Shown here: in pieces, positions 44,259-56,837 of the stretch | Position numbering within the stretch: position 1 is the stretch's first letter | Layout: each line of letters starts with the position of its first letter | From: Pleodorina starrii | Lineage: Eukaryota > Chlorophyta > Chlorophyceae > Chlamydomonadales > Volvocaceae | Direction: 5' to 3' | Assembly (NCBI GenBank): GCA_030267565.1 | Contig: BRXU01000023.1 | Coordinates: forward strand, 1,339,001-1,403,000 | DNA length: 64,000 nucleotides | The notes under the pieces: model-generated | The model's input: the letters and a program-made list of their open reading frames with translations, nothing else | Databases searched by the model: none | What the model was told of the DNA's origin: nothing | Program-made: the position numbers and the translations under genes

Positions 44259-47200
44259 ATGCTTACCGCGCTAAGAGTCTTTGCGGTTATCCTTAGCGGA
44301 GCTCAAGCAGCGTTGTTTCTTGACCCAGAAGTGCCACTAGCCCCTGCAAGCTGGGCGATAATCTCCGTCTGCATCTGGCTTTTGTTCGTGCTCAGCAAGG
44401 GCGGATGGTCGCAGCTTTCCCGGAGCGACATGAGGCGATTTGCTTTTGGAATTTTCGCTGCCGTCTCCTTTCTTCACTTTCTGCAAGTCGACGCACAATT
44501 TAAGGTAAGTTTTTGCTAGTATCGGACTCAAAACACGATGCACTGCATGAACATCTCCATATGGTATGATAACCTTGTGTGGGGGCCAGTATACACATTG
44601 TGGCGCTCTCTTGGCGCTTTCAACGTTGTGCTGGTGTTTATTCCCCCAGGGCTGGAGCTCGGTGTACTACTTCTGCGGCCACAAGCTCCAATACTGCACG
44701 TGCAATTTTAAGTGGAACCTTCAGGGTTGGGTAAAGGCGGCTGTGCTCTGGCAGTTTGTCCTTTCCGCCACGCTGGGTGCACAGCAGCTCATCATCCAGG
44801 CCGGCCTCGGTGGCCTGCTTCCAGGTAGGCATGGGGGGCCTTGTAGAACGGCTCTGGTGAGTGGATGGCGCACGGGGGCTTGGATGTTTGGAGGTCTGGG
44901 AAAGCCCTTCTCACCGCGCCCGGGAGCGCCCGGCCTGTCCCCACTCCCACCCAACTCCACCAGGAGCCAATCCCACCGGGGAGAAACCCCTATGTAATCC
45001 CCAGGTGGCAAGGGGGCGCTCATGCACCTCCACACGCGCACGACGCAAAAGCGCGCTCATCCATCTCGTGTGAGCAGGGCTTTCCTGTCCATCGCAGGCC
45101 CCCCCCTCCCCGCCCCACCCCGCTCTCGTACCCCCAAACCACATCGCACCACGCCACCCTCAACTCGCCCCGCCCGACCCACATCGCAACACACCCGAAA
45201 CCTCGCTGCCCACCTCACGCAACCCTGATCCCTCCGCCAACAAACCAGGGGAGGAGGCCGTGACTCGCGAGTCCTTCATCTCCATCGGCTGGCGCCTCAT
45301 CCCCTACTGGCTGAACAACTGGGAGCAGCACTGGGGCGCGGAGGTGTCCTCCATGACCTTTGAGCTGCCGCACTTCGCGGTGAGGAGGACTGGGGAGGAC
45401 TGAGGAGGACTGCGGGAGAGGAGGCGCGGGGCGGAAGGGGGGGAGGAAATGGGGCAAGACGTGCGCGCGCTCGCGCTCACGCTGGCGGGCTTGGCTGCGT
45501 GCCGTACTCGGGGGAGGGGGTGGGCTGTGCCGTAAACTTTTCCGAATTGATCCGAAAGGGAGCGTGTGTGTGTGCGTGTGTGCGCGGGCCTCTGGACACA
45601 TCGCTCTGTTGGGTCCCGGGACCCGGGTCCGTTCGCTAACGTCGCGTCCGTTCCACCGCTGCGGTCTTACCTTCACGATTTGCCCCCCAGTACCCCTGCC
45701 GCACTCTCAACCAACCCCCTTCCCTCCCCGTCCCGTGCAGGTGGAGTTGCTGATCATTCTGCCCTGCTGCCAGGTGGGGTGGGAGATGGGGGTCCATTGG
45801 TGGAGGACAGTCGGAGATAGAAGCGTTCCTAGGCGGGCGTGGCGTGGGCGTGATGGGGCAAGGCGGGGTGAGCTGACGGGCGAAGGGGTTGGCGGAAGCG
45901 AGCGGCATATGAATAAGAGCTGTTGAAAGGGAGCCTAAGTTGCTATGTGGGTCGGCGAGGTTAGGCGGCGATGCTGCGTGCATGGGCGGGTGGGGGCTGT
46001 GGGGAAGCGGCCCGGGCGTGCGGGGCAACGGAATGCGGGCGCGATAGGCTTGTCGGGTGGGTGAGTACGAAGATGGGTGGATGCGTGGGTGGGCGGGCGG
46101 GCGGGCTTGTTTGCAGCTGATGTTGTGGTGTGAGGCGGCGTGATGGCCAAGGTGCTGGTGCCGCCGGCCGGGCGTGTCAATGGTGTCATGTGCGCACACA
46201 CCCGCTGGGTCCGGGCTCCTAGGACTAGGGCCCAGGACCCGGGTGACCCGGGACCGTCCGCGCGAGTCATCACACGTAATCAACCCCAAGTCGCACCCGC
46301 GCGGCGCGACGTGAGACCCCGACCCAGCCCGGGGCCTCTGGCACGCACGCCGCTTACTCGCTCCCTTGCTTGTGCGCCCTGTCCGTCGACAGTCGTTGCA
46401 CGACGCGTTGCCTGTGCCTTCGTGCTCATGCCCTCCCGCCTTTCTCCTGCCCCTCGCCCTGTCCTTCGCCCTGCCCCTCGCTCGGCCCCGGCCCCTCGCT
46501 CCCTCCAGATCATCTGCTCCCGGCTCAAGGTGCTGGTGACGCCGCAGGTCAATGTGTTGCTGGGGCCGGGCCAGGGGGGCGCGGAGGAAGGGCCCTTCGT
46601 GAGGGAGGACTTTGCACCCAATGTGCTGCAGGTGCGTGGAGAGGGCGCGTGAGGGCGAGTGGGGAAGGGGTGGATGTTGGTGGGGATCTTGGTCTCGCTC
46701 TCGCTTATCTCATGTACACACAAAAGAAGGGGGTGAGGCGGCGGGCGGAGGGGGCGGGAGGTGTCTCGGGGTGGGATGGGATGAGGTGGGGTGGGGTAGG
46801 GTGTGGCCGTGGGGTAACAAGGTGAAACCGCAGCAGTGGAACTGGAGGCGTTGGGGGTTGGGAGCGGTGGGGTGCGTGGGTGGAGCTTAAGAGGGAAGGA
46901 ATGGGGAGAGGGTTAAATGAAGACGAGACGCAGTTTGGGGGCCGGCTGGTTTCTGAGGGGGGAGCGATTGATGTGCCTTTGTTGCCTGCCTGGCCTGGGG
47001 CCGCACCCGCGGCAGCCCTTGTGCTGTTCCTCCATTCGACGGCGCAGGGCCTGGTCTCGTGGTCCGTGATCTGCACGCCGTGCGCCACAACATCACGTTT
47101 ATGTTGCGCCGTGCTGCGCTATGCCGTGCTGCGCTGCGCTGTGCTGTGCCCAGGGTTTCTGGGAGCGGCGGCCGGAGCAGCGGAGGTTCCTGCCGCGCGT

Positions 47201-50200
47201 CCGGTGAGTGGGCCAACCAGGCGCGTGTGCGTCAGCCGGAGGTGGGGGGATATCCACGGGGGTATAGGCCGGAGCCCGTGAACGGTACGGTAACAGAAGA
47301 AGGGGCGGAGGAAAGAGGGAGTCACTGGGCCCTGACACGTATCTCTCGGCCGGGTTTGCTTGTCTCACAGGAGTGTTGCAGGTACCATATTGCCGGCGGC
47401 GCTGGGCCGCCTCCGTCCTCGGTTGCGCTCGTCATCCCATGATGACCACTTGCCCTCCGTTTCGCCTCTCACCTCGCTTCGCTTCCTTCCTCTTCACATC
47501 GCTGACTTCACGCCGCCGCCTTCCTTCGCATCCATTTTTCTTGCCTTCCTGAATTCCCCGGTATCCAGATTTCCTTCCCGGAATAGAGACTCTCGTAGCT
47601 AAGCAGCTACTCCTCAGCCGCCTCGCCCCGCCTCAACCGCTTCCCCCTTCCCCTCCCCCTCCCCCTGTCCTTCCTTCATACCCCCTGTTCCCCCTCCCAG
47701 GAGCAACCTGCGCGTGCTGGCCTTCCTGACGGGCCTCACAGCCCTGGCCGCCCTCAACGCCACACTGGTGCCCCTCTACTTGGAGGGCCAGGCGGCGGGC
47801 GCAGCAGACACGCCGGCAGTGGCGCTCATCGGCCGCCATACCCAATGGCTCGACCCGCGGGTCGGTCTGCTGTCGGCCGACGGCGAGCAGGCCCTGGTCA
47901 TGGTGGCAGCGGCGGCGGGTAGGGCCACGGCCAGTGGCGGCGGCGGCAGCGGCGGCGGCAACGCCACGGCCTCGGTCTCGGCGGCGGAGCGGGAACTGCT
48001 GGAGGCGGCGCGGGTTAGATACGGCATGTACGGCGCGCTGGGGTGCAGCGACAAGGAGCCGTACGCTCGGAGCGTGGCCAAGCACGCGGCGGAGCTGCAG
48101 CGCATGCAGGTGCGTGCGTGCGTGTGTGTGCGTGTGTGCGCGCGCCATTTGCCCCGCCCTGTCCTGCCCTGCCTTGCCTTGTCGCCTTGTCGCCTCCTCG
48201 CTGACACCCGCGCTGCTGCTGCTTTGCCGTTCGCCCTCCGCCCTCATGGCGCCGCTCTGCTGCCGGCCCGGTCGCCCCCGTCCCCCTCAAAAACTTCCCC
48301 TCTCCTTTCTCCTTCCGCCCATCCGATCCCCTTCCTCCGCGGTTCGCGTTTGCATTTACACCCCGCCGATCCTGCTCTTCCCTCTCTCTCCCTCTCTCTC
48401 CCCCCTGCTCCCTTGCTCTCCTCCAGGACCCCGAGCACCGCGCACTGATTCCGCTGGTTGAGTCGGCTCTGGCCATCATGCGCCTGTCCTGCGAAAAGTA
48501 CTTTGTACTGATGGCCATATATGTGGCGTTCCTGCTGTTCAGGTGGGGCCACCCCCCGGGGGGTCGAGGTCCGGGCTGGGTTCGGATGTTTGTGTCAAGG
48601 GAGGTTTGAGATCGGGTCAGGGGTTTGTGCAGAGGGCTGGGTCCCGTCCCGTCTCCTCCTCCACCCCCGCTCGGCCTTTCCATGTTCGGTCCTACCGACG
48701 GTTAGCCCTCGCACTGCCGCTCTGCCCTCCTCTCCCGGCTCCTCAAGGCACAAATCGCCTCCCTCCTTTGCTCTGCTCTCCTCTGGCCTCACTTCCTTTC
48801 CTCCCGGTCGTGTGCGCTGTGTCCCCCTCCCCCCATTTGCTGCAGGGATGCGCCTCGGCCGGCTCGTGCGGTGATACGGCTGGTGGCCCGCGTCAGCGGC
48901 ATCTTCCAGAAGGTGAGGCTGGAAGGGGGGGGGGTAAAAAGTAGATACCACAGCGGAGACGGAGACGGGCGCTGTCCCGGGAGTTCGAACGAGATCGCGG
49001 CTTCTGAGTGGGCGCGTGCCCCCGCTCTGTCACCGCGGCCCTCGTCAATCAGCCCCATTGACCCGCTGCCGCCCATGTACCATCCATCGACGCGTGCCGT
49101 GTCGTATTGTGTCGTGTCGTGGCGCGGCGTGAATTGTCGTTGCGTGCATGACATGGCGTGGTGTGCTTGTGTGTCCCGCAGGTGATCCTGTTCGCCTTCC
49201 CCGCCGTGTGCTGGCTCTACAACGCCGGCTTCCTCTTTTCGACGTTCGTGTCGGTGGTGTTCTGGGGCGGACCGCTGCTGGCGCTGTACGACACGGCGCG
49301 GTCGGCGCTGCGAGAGGTACGACGGCACCCGCGGCCCTGCCACACACACACAGACATACACACACGGGCGCCGTAAGCGTCTCGTAAGCAGCTCGTCAGG
49401 TTCTTGGAGTTTCGCGCTCCCATGTCCGTCATGTGTACACTGCAAGCCTGGTCGCCCCTTCCTCTTTGACTTGACCTTTCGTCCCCACCCACCGCGCACC
49501 CTCCCCCACCCACCGCCTTCCCTTCCCCATGCTTCCCCGTCTACGCCCCGCCGCTCCATCACCGCGGCTCGCCTTTCCCACCCCGCACTCTCCCACGGTC
49601 CGTTCGCTAACGCCGTCTCCGTCTCCGCTGCGGTATCTTCTTTTTACTCTCACGGTTCCCTCTCCCTGCCCACCGCCACAGGTGTCCATTCGGTCGCTCG
49701 CGCCAGCCACCCCCGAGCAGGTGCACCGAATGGGCGGCAGCTGCGCCATCTGCTGGGGGGACATGACGGCCCATGGCGCCGCGGGGAGGTGTGAGCCAGC
49801 TGCCAACTCCCCGACCGCCCGCGCCGCCGCCGCGGCAGCGGCTGCGGCCGCCGCCGCCGCCGCGACCGAGGCTGCGGTCGAGGCTGATTCGGAGGCGGAG
49901 GCGGGCGGCCGCCTCGCGGAGAGCGCCTCAGCCGCGTCCTTCAATTCCGCTAGGGCGGAGTGGGACGCGGCGGGTGGTCGACCGGCAGATGACGCTGCCG
50001 CCACCGCTGCTGCTGCTGCTGGTGGTGCTGGCAGCGCCGCCGCCCAGGCGGCGGCGCCGTCGACGTCGGAAGGCGGCCAGGATTGTGCCGAGCTGCCGCC
50101 TGGCCGCCGCCAGCAGCGGCGTCGGCAGCGGAGGCAGGATGAGCGGCAGCTTAAGCAGCAGCAGCAGGAGCGCGGCGCGGCGCAGCCGACGAGCGTGAGG

Positions 50201-52468
50201 GGGTCGCCTGACGCCGACGCATGTGGCAGCACGGCGGTGCAGTGCCGGCCACCGTCGAGCAGTAGTAGTTGCCAGAGCTTCACGTCGCACGCAAGCGGGA
50301 CAGCGGCGGCGGCGGCGACGGTCGGGAGCGCTCCCGCCGACGGCAGCAGCAGCAGTAGCGGCGCGAACGGCGCAGCGGGGCCCAGCGCCGCCGCCGCCGC
50401 TGGCGAGGCATTAGAAGAAGCGCCAGGGCTGCCCGACGAAGCCGGGGGAGTTGACGCGACGCGGGTCGCCGACGCGGCGGCAGCTCGCGGCGAAGCCGCC
50501 GCCGCCGCCGATGCCGCCGCCGCCGATGCCGCCGCCGCCGAGGCGGCGGAGCCGGAGGAAGAGTTCGCGCCTGCTACAGCAGCTGCCGCAGCCGCAGCGA
50601 TGTCAGCGGAAGCAGCGGTGGCGGCGGAGGCCAAGGCCGTGGGCTGGGCGCTGCCTTGCGGCCACGCGTACCACCAAGACTGCCTACTGCAATGGATGGA
50701 GCAGTGTAGCACCACAGGGGTCACCCCCACCTGCCCAATGTGCCAGCGGGGCATCCAGCTTCAGGTTCGCTGGCGACTGCCGCGCTTCCTGCGTCGCGGC
50801 GGCGCCGCCGACGACGACGAGCCCGCCGCCGGCGCCTTCGGCACCGCGCGCCTGCTGGGCGTCGGGGTCGGCGGCGGCGCCGGAGGCGCCGCCGCCGCCG
50901 CGGCAGCGGCAGCGGCCGCCGGAGGCGGCCGCAGGCCCGCCGGCGGCGGAGCCGCCGCCGCGGCAGCGGCGGTGGCGGCCGCCGCCGCTGCGGACCTTGC
51001 CGCCGGCGCGGAGCTGCTGGATGTGGTTCGCAACTTTGCGGGTGCCGATGCGGGACTGCAGGTGGTGGGGTTGTTGGAGCACCAGCGGGAGCTCCAGGAG
51101 CTGTTGCACGAGGTCCCGGCGCTGGAGTTTGGGGAGATGCTGCGGGAGGCGCAGCCGCTCATTGTGCAGCAGGCCCAGGCCCAAGCAGAGCAGGCGGAGG
51201 AGCTGGGGCTGGATCTGGCTCCGGACCCGGAGCAGGAGCCGGAGCAGCAGGAGGGACTGGAGGGGCAGCGGCCGTGGGAGGGCGACCACCAAGGCCTGGA
51301 GCCGGGGCGGGAGGGGTTGGGGCGGCTTGGAGGAGGCAGCCCTACGGAGGAAGACGGGGAGGAGGGGGAGCCGGGGGTGTCGCGTGAACAGCCGTCGGAG
51401 CGGCCGGCTTCGCCGGGCGCGGAGGTTGCTCCGACGGTGGAGCTCTCCGGGCTTGCGGAACCGTGGCAGCAGCAGATGCCGGCAGGGGATCATGAGGACG
51501 GAGCGGGAGGCGGCGGCGGCGGCGGCGGGACGCCACCTAGCTCGAGTAGCGGTGTGGAGGCGTCTCGGCTGGCGGTGGCATCGGGATCCTGTGGTGACGC
51601 CGGCGGCGACCGGGCCACCGGGGGCTGCAGCAGCAGCGGCGGTGGCTGTGGCGGCGGCGGCTGCATTAGCCTGGTGGCGGTGCCGCCGCATGGCGCCGCC
51701 GCCACGACGACGACGGCCGCGCCTGGTGCGCTGCTGCGGCAGGAGGGACGCGGCGAAGGCGGGACCTGTGGCTCGTACCTCAGCGAACGCGAGGTGGTGG
51801 TCGGTGGTGGTTGCGATGCAGGGACACCATCGCCGTCGAACACGGCCAAGGTCCCCGGTGCGGATGGAGCCGTTGCGCAGCTCCCATCACATACTGGCAC
51901 GCAGTCGATGCGCGGGGACGCCGCCGGCGTAATCCAGCCGCCGGCAGAGTCCGAATTCGGCAGCGGCGGCAGTGACCCACGGGTCAATTATGGGCAGGCG
52001 CAGCGCTCCAGCCATCATTGCGTGGAAACCGTCGTGTCGGCATGCCAGGTAGCGGCGTTGCAGCAGCGGCAGGCTTTCGCTGGGCCGGCGGCATGTGCGG
52101 CGGGGGGAGAGGATGCAGGCCGGGCGGCGGCGGCGGCGGCGGGGACTAGTGAAGTGGTGGCGGGGGCATCAGAGTGCTGCGGGCATGAAGAGGAAGTCGG
52201 CGTGACGATGCTGCGGCATTCAGTTCGCAGCGCATGCGACAGCGGCGCGAAGCAGCTACAGCCGCCGCCGCCGCAGCTACAGCAGCAGCAGCGCGAGTGT
52301 GGGGCTGAAGGTCCCAATCCAACAACAATTGGCGCCGAAGGCGCCGGGCCGTCAGCGGCCGCCGCCGCAGCCGCCGCGGCGGCGGCGGCGGCGGATCCGG
52401 ACGCTGCCGTGCGGCCTCACAAGCCGCGCCGACGCCTCTTCTTCTGGAGGCGCAAGCAGCAGCAGTAG
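44259..52468 (+). CDS. Multi-pass membrane RING-H2 protein (putative E3 ubiquitin ligase) with split RING
   Basis: Eleven exons: 44259-44504, 44650-44824, 45249-45379, 45741-45773, 46509-46631, 47154-47203, 47701-48109, 48427-48542, 48846-48912, 49182-49316 and 49682-52468 (TAG); phases agree; 1423 aa. The first ~490 residues have about 7-9 hydrophobic segments (LRVFAVILSGAQAALFL, WAIISVCIWLLFVL, FAFGIFAAVSFLHFL, VLAFLTGLTALAALNATLV, FVLMAIYVAFLLF, AFPAVCWLYNAGFLF). The last exon holds the RING-H2 ligands: C516/C519 (CAIC), C821-H823-H826-C829 (CGHAYHQDC) and C846/C849 (CPMC). Ala/Ser/Gln-rich sequence of 301 residues separates C519 from C821, where 9-39 is usual. The remaining ~570 residues are low complexity. 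An ER or other endomembrane E3 role is inferred. No GT-AG pair of matching phase removes the insertion. Confidence 0.82.
49598..49648 (+). repeat. Intronic module R2 (CCGCTGCGGTATCTTCTTTT), 10 copies
   Basis: Best copy here, in intron 10 of the RING gene, preceded by CGTTCGCTAACG. Other plus copies: 2284-2329, 35927-35950, 39338-39368, 45627-45670 (also with GTTCGCTAACG). Minus copies: 4329-4350, 28645-28670, 31131-31151, 37431-37450, 48934-48967. All lie in introns or intron-like spacer. Sense copies typically lie 20-130 bp before the acceptor. Confidence 0.85.
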
Positions 52469-52780
52469 CGAAGCAGTAGCGAAGCGCATGCACACGCTTC
52501 ATGCTCGCATTCCCCGCGCTGGCTGCTGCTCCGAGACCAGGACCAGGACCAGTTGTGTGCGATTTTCGTTTTGCTGCGTCCAAACAGTCCGCCGGGTCGT
52601 CGCCACGCTGCTCTTTCTACCAACGATCACCAACAACCGGCCATGGCCACCCCCTCCCCTCCGGCGGCTTTTGCGTTTACGCACGCCTATGCCCCTTTCG
52701 CGGAACTTGTTGTGACTATTGCTGTGGCGGCGGCGGTGGGGTTGCGCGGGGGTGCTTGGGCTGGCTTGGGCTGGCTGGCT

Positions 52781-52785
52781 TGTAA
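52781..52785 (+). terminator. Candidate poly(A) signal TGTAA for the RING gene
   Basis: TGTAA 313 bp after the TAG stop, a typical volvocine 3' UTR length. It directly follows a GGCTGGCTTG repeat. Confidence 0.55.
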
Positions 52786-54465
52786 ATGATCCCGAGCGGG
52801 ACAAAGTGAAATAACGAATGAACTCGATGGCGGAGCAGGTGAATGGAGGCCGTGTGTGGCTGACGGGTGGTTGCGTGTGCATATCAGCATATGGAAGTTT
52901 CGGCGTGACGGGCCGCTGTCAATAGGGTCCGCTGTCAATAGGGTCCGCTGGCAGCTGCTGGCAGCGGAGGGTGGGCGGATATCCGGGGCAGCTCGGTGGA
53001 GCTCTCGGTCTGGGGTTCTGCGAGGCGGAGTTCGCGCGGGTGAGGCGACGGAAGAGTCCATTCCGCGACGGAAGGACGGCATCGGAAGGACTGTAGCAGC
53101 GCCGGCACCCGGCAGTAAATGTTGCGGCGGTGGCGGCAGCTGTAGCGGCGGCGGCAGTAACAGTAGCGGCGGCGGCAACAGTAGCGATAGCGGCGGTAGC
53201 GATAGCGGCAGTAGCAATAGCGGTGGTTACAGTGGCTGATGCGGCAGCAGGCGCTGGGTGTGCGGGGGGTATCGCAGTGACGGTGACGGTGGTGGGAACC
53301 GCGCCAAGGGGCAAGGTTGGCGCCTTGCTGTGGGCAGGGTGGGTTGGTACAGAATGGGCATGGTGGGTTGGGTAAAACGCCGACGAAAACCACACTGAAT
53401 ACACGCCCCGAAGGTGGGGGGCGGTGCTGGCAAAGTCGCCGTGCGCGTGCAGTGGCTGGGTGCAGATGTACCAGGACACAAAAGTTGCATGGCAATGCAG
53501 GGGCGCGGTTGCAGTAGATACCAGAAACATTGCCGTACATGTGCTTGTGCCTGTGCTTTGCGCATTGCTGTGCGTTGCCTGTCGCCTTGCTTGAGGCCTC
53601 GAGAGTCGAGGGCTGTGGGGATTTTGCTTTTGCAGTAGGTGGAGACGGGGTGATACCGTAGTGGGGGCCGGGGCAGGCGAGGAGCTTCGCGAACGGAGGA
53701 CCGGAAGGAATCAAGGGCGGAAGGCGGAAGAGGCCGTTGGCGCGTGCGTCTAATCGGCTGCGTAGCAGCCATAGCGACGCCGGCGGCGCCGCGGAACGGC
53801 GGCGCACCGAGCGCACGGCGCTCTTGAATGAAATTAAATCCGTGGTAAGCGCGGGGTTCCTTTTTCGGGTTCCTTTTTGTGGTCATTGCCTTGATGGGCG
53901 CTTCACGGCCCGCACGAGCCCTGCCACGGTTGCCTCCCCACCCCTCTGCATATGCCACCGCCTATACCTCCGACGCTTGTTCGCAGCTTAACACATCTTT
54001 CTCCCTGCTGCTGGTTCGCAGCAGCAAGACTTTCATCGCGCCATACGGTCCTTCGCTCAGCTGGGTGCTGAGCCATTGGCGACCCGGGGGGGGACGTCGT
54101 GTGGGTTTCAGTTGCCGTACAGTGGACCCGTCCGTCACGCGCCTCGCGGTCTTGAGCCAAACCAGGCGGCTGGCGGTCGCCTCAGCCAGGAGCACCGGGG
54201 CTTGCACACCCCCAAGCTCATGCACCGCCAGCCAGCCAGCCACGTAACACACACGCACGGTCACAGCTCTGACCAGCTCTGGCCCGTTTGCTTCAACCCT
54301 AGGAGACCCGGAGTCCGGAGACGTAGAATAACAACAACAACAACACACGCAAACACACCGCATCACGTGCGCTATGCACCACTTACAGTACACACCACAA
54401 ATCGATTCACTTTTTTAACTTGATAATACCGCTGAAATATTGCATTTCATATTTCACAAACACAA

Positions 54466-54470
54466 TTACA
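54466..54470 (-). terminator. Candidate poly(A) signal TGTAA for the methyltransferase-like gene
   Basis: Minus-strand TGTAA only about 37 bp after the stop codon at 54507. A second TGTAA at 54387-54383 (about 120 bp after the stop) is a better distance. The surrounding DNA is AT-rich. Confidence 0.45.
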
Positions 54471-54506
54471 GTATGACCTGAACTTGCCACCAGCCAGCTG
54501 AACGCT

Positions 54507-56123
54507 TCACACGACGTCAAACACCATGATTGTGTTTTTGAACCAGCTGAAGCTCGATGCGGCGCGCAGCGCGGCGCTGGCGGTGGCGTTGAGCGCGAAG
54601 CGCCCGCCGCCCAGCTCCGAAACCCGGCCCGCCACGTAGGTGTTGGTCCGCTCGTTCACATGATGGTGCCCTCCCTGGCCCGGCACCGCCCAGCTCAGCA
54701 CCACACCACGCGTCGCGTGGCGAAGCACATTGCCTAAAAAGGCACCCTCAGCCGCTGCCGGAATGTGCTCGCCGACCTCCAGGGAGATGACCCAGTCGTA
54801 CGACGTACCGATCCACGTGGGCTCGGCCAAGTCCAGGAAGTGCACCACGCCGCCGGTGGCGGCCTCCACGCCCTCACCGCCGTCGTACGGCACGTACTGC
54901 CGTACGACAGGTTCCAGGCACTTGCCGTACTGCCCGAGGCCGGCACCCAGGTCCGCGACGCGCTGGCCAGCAAGCAGGGAGCTCAGCGCCGCACATAGCT
55001 CGGTGTCCATGAGGGTACCGGTGACCGACCCGCGGGTCGCGGCGGTGCTGGCGTTGGGCGAAACGCAGAAGCCGCCGTTGGGGCCGACGTCGTGCACCTT
55101 GCAGTACACTTCGCCGTACTGCAGACGGAACGCGCGCGCCTGTGTGGGCGTGTGGGCGCGCAAGCGGGCGGAGGTGGGCATGCAGGCGGGCGGGCAGGCG
55201 CAGAAAAGGCGGGTTGTTAGGACTAAGGAGGCGGGGGCGCTGATGGAGCGAGCCTTGCTGCAGACATGACAATGCAGTGCAGCGGGGCGCAGAGCCATGA
55301 AGGTCGTCGCGAAGTCTGCAGCAAGATGCGGGCCGCAGAGGACTAGTGTCCCTCAACGCAGGAAATCCCTTCACCCCTCAACCCGGAACGCCGGAAGCCC
55401 CTTCTCCCCTCAACCCAGGAAGTCCCACAACTCGGTGGTTGACAGTGTTCCGGTGGCAACCACAACTAACCCCACGACAGTGCGGCATCTAGGGGGCCCT
55501 GTCCTGACGTCTGAGCCTCCTACCATATGACCCGCACCGCAGCTGCACCAGCCCTCCCCAGCCCGCCCCTCCCCAGCTCGCCGTTCCCCGTCCGCGCCTT
55601 TTTTTTGGACCGTCACCTACGTCCCTGCGCCAGCCAGCCGGCACCCCATATCCCAATACCCCGCCAGCCCAACACGCACCCGGCGGCGCAGGAAGCGCAC
55701 CTCCTCCCGCAGCGTCGCCAGCTCCTCACGACTACCCCGGGGTGGCCGGTTCTCTGGAAAGGCGGGAACGAACTGGGTCGGCTCGGAGATCTCCGGCAGC
55801 GGAAGCGACAGAGCCGCAGCCGCAGCCTCCGCCGCCGCCGCGCCGCTGCCAGCTGGGTCGCCGGTGAGGAGTTCAGGGTCGGCGGCCCCGTCGGCCGCCG
55901 TCGGCGGAGCGGCCGGTGACGCGAAGCGCAGCCCTGGGTCTAGGAGGCCGCGGTCGTTGCGTGCTGGGTGGGAGGAGGAGAAGGCGGAGCAGCGCTGACC
56001 GGACCAGGCGCCCACGGCAAATGCGGCCAGGGCGGTAGAGAAGAGAATCGCTGCCAGGATGGCGCCGTTGGCGGGCCGCTGCATGTGCTGCAGCGCGGCG
56101 CCTGCTGGTGAGGAGTTGCGCAT
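54507..56123 (-). CDS. Type II membrane protein with SAM-dependent methyltransferase-like domain
   Basis: Two exons on the minus strand: 56123-55680 and 55139-54507 (TGA), joined in phase 0; 358 aa. An N-terminal anchor at about residues 20-38 (GAILAAILFSTALAAFAVGAW) is followed by a Pro/Ala stem and a short charged helix (REELATLREEVRFLRRR), the layout of a Golgi or ER type II protein. The second exon has a motif-I-like VADLGAGLGQYGKCL at about residue 209, then YDWVISLEVGEHIP, a typical post-II acidic motif, and VLSWAVPGQGGHHHVNERT. The domain fold is clear, but the substrate is not. An alternative in-frame start at 55298 would drop the anchor; I prefer the two-exon form because donor, acceptor and phase all fit. 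A palindrome GACCCGCGGGTC lies in the coding region. Confidence 0.72.
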
Positions 56124-56837
56124 TGGAGGGTGGGAAACCGGGAATCCAGGCGGGGTTGTGACGTTGTGTGCTGTCCCTGAGCTTGCTTTGGTTGTGGTGC
56201 TGTCTGCTGAGGCCAGTCGGGCAGGTCTCGGGGGCAGAGCAGCTGGCTCGTTCGGCAGGCTCTGTGGAAAGCTGTCGCAAGGGGATCTCTACTCAGCAGC
56301 GTCTTGGAGTTCAGGACGAAGGATTAATCAGGGTGTGCTCTCGAACTGCCTGCACGTCAAATCGCTGTCCGCCTTGGAGCCGGCCTTGGATGAGTTTGAA
56401 GCTTGGACCCATGGGCCCGACAGGAGACTCAATCCTTGAAACTGCAATTCAGGCCGTTTTCCAAATCCTAAAATCAATACAGAAGAAATTATTTCCTTAC
56501 GTCTGCCCGTTTTTAGATTTCAATTGGAAGTTGAGCTTCGCGGACGGCCGGGATGGTACGAAAGAAAAACGCGTTCCAGGCATTCAGCGATTCAGGGTAT
56601 CAGGGTTACAGGGCCCTCAATTGAATATATTAAGTAACAGCGATTGAGGCATCAATGCTTCCATATACATGTATGTGCCGCAAAGCGTTGAGTTGATGGG
56701 AGGCCATATTTGACTTGGGGCAACGTGCCTGAATTGCATACACAAAATGACCATAGTACTGGATCGTGTTCCATACAATATGAACGGCTAACGTTGCACG
56801 AGCTCGACACGTCGGCCTAGCGGCTGCTGCCTTCCCA
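56124..56837. promoter_or_regulatory. Divergent promoter region, methyltransferase-like gene and TrmB-like gene
   Basis: 714 bp between two divergent start codons. The part at 56.43-56.80 kb is markedly AT-rich compared with the surroundings. No TATA box as clear as the one at 33495 was seen. Confidence 0.5.

Larger units (their letters stand above)
52469..54506. other. Convergent intergenic region between RING and methyltransferase-like genes
   Basis: Contains both 3' UTRs. A GGGTCCGCTGTCAATA direct repeat lies at 52.91-52.95 kb, a GCGGCGGCAGTAACAGTA imperfect repeat at 53.12-53.23 kb, and an ACAACA run near 54.33 kb. Open frames here are repeat-driven and I do not support any as a gene. 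Confidence 0.6.

Noticed and set aside
49787..50633. Possible intron removing the RING insertion
   Set aside because: The GTGTGA donor after GGGGAG is phase 2, whereas the AAG acceptor before GCCGTGGGC is phase 0, so splicing would break the frame.
49429..50754. 441-codon minus-strand open frame opposite the RING exon
   Set aside because: Same reason: an antisense reading of Ala/Ser/Gln repeats. The plus-strand frame carries all RING ligands.
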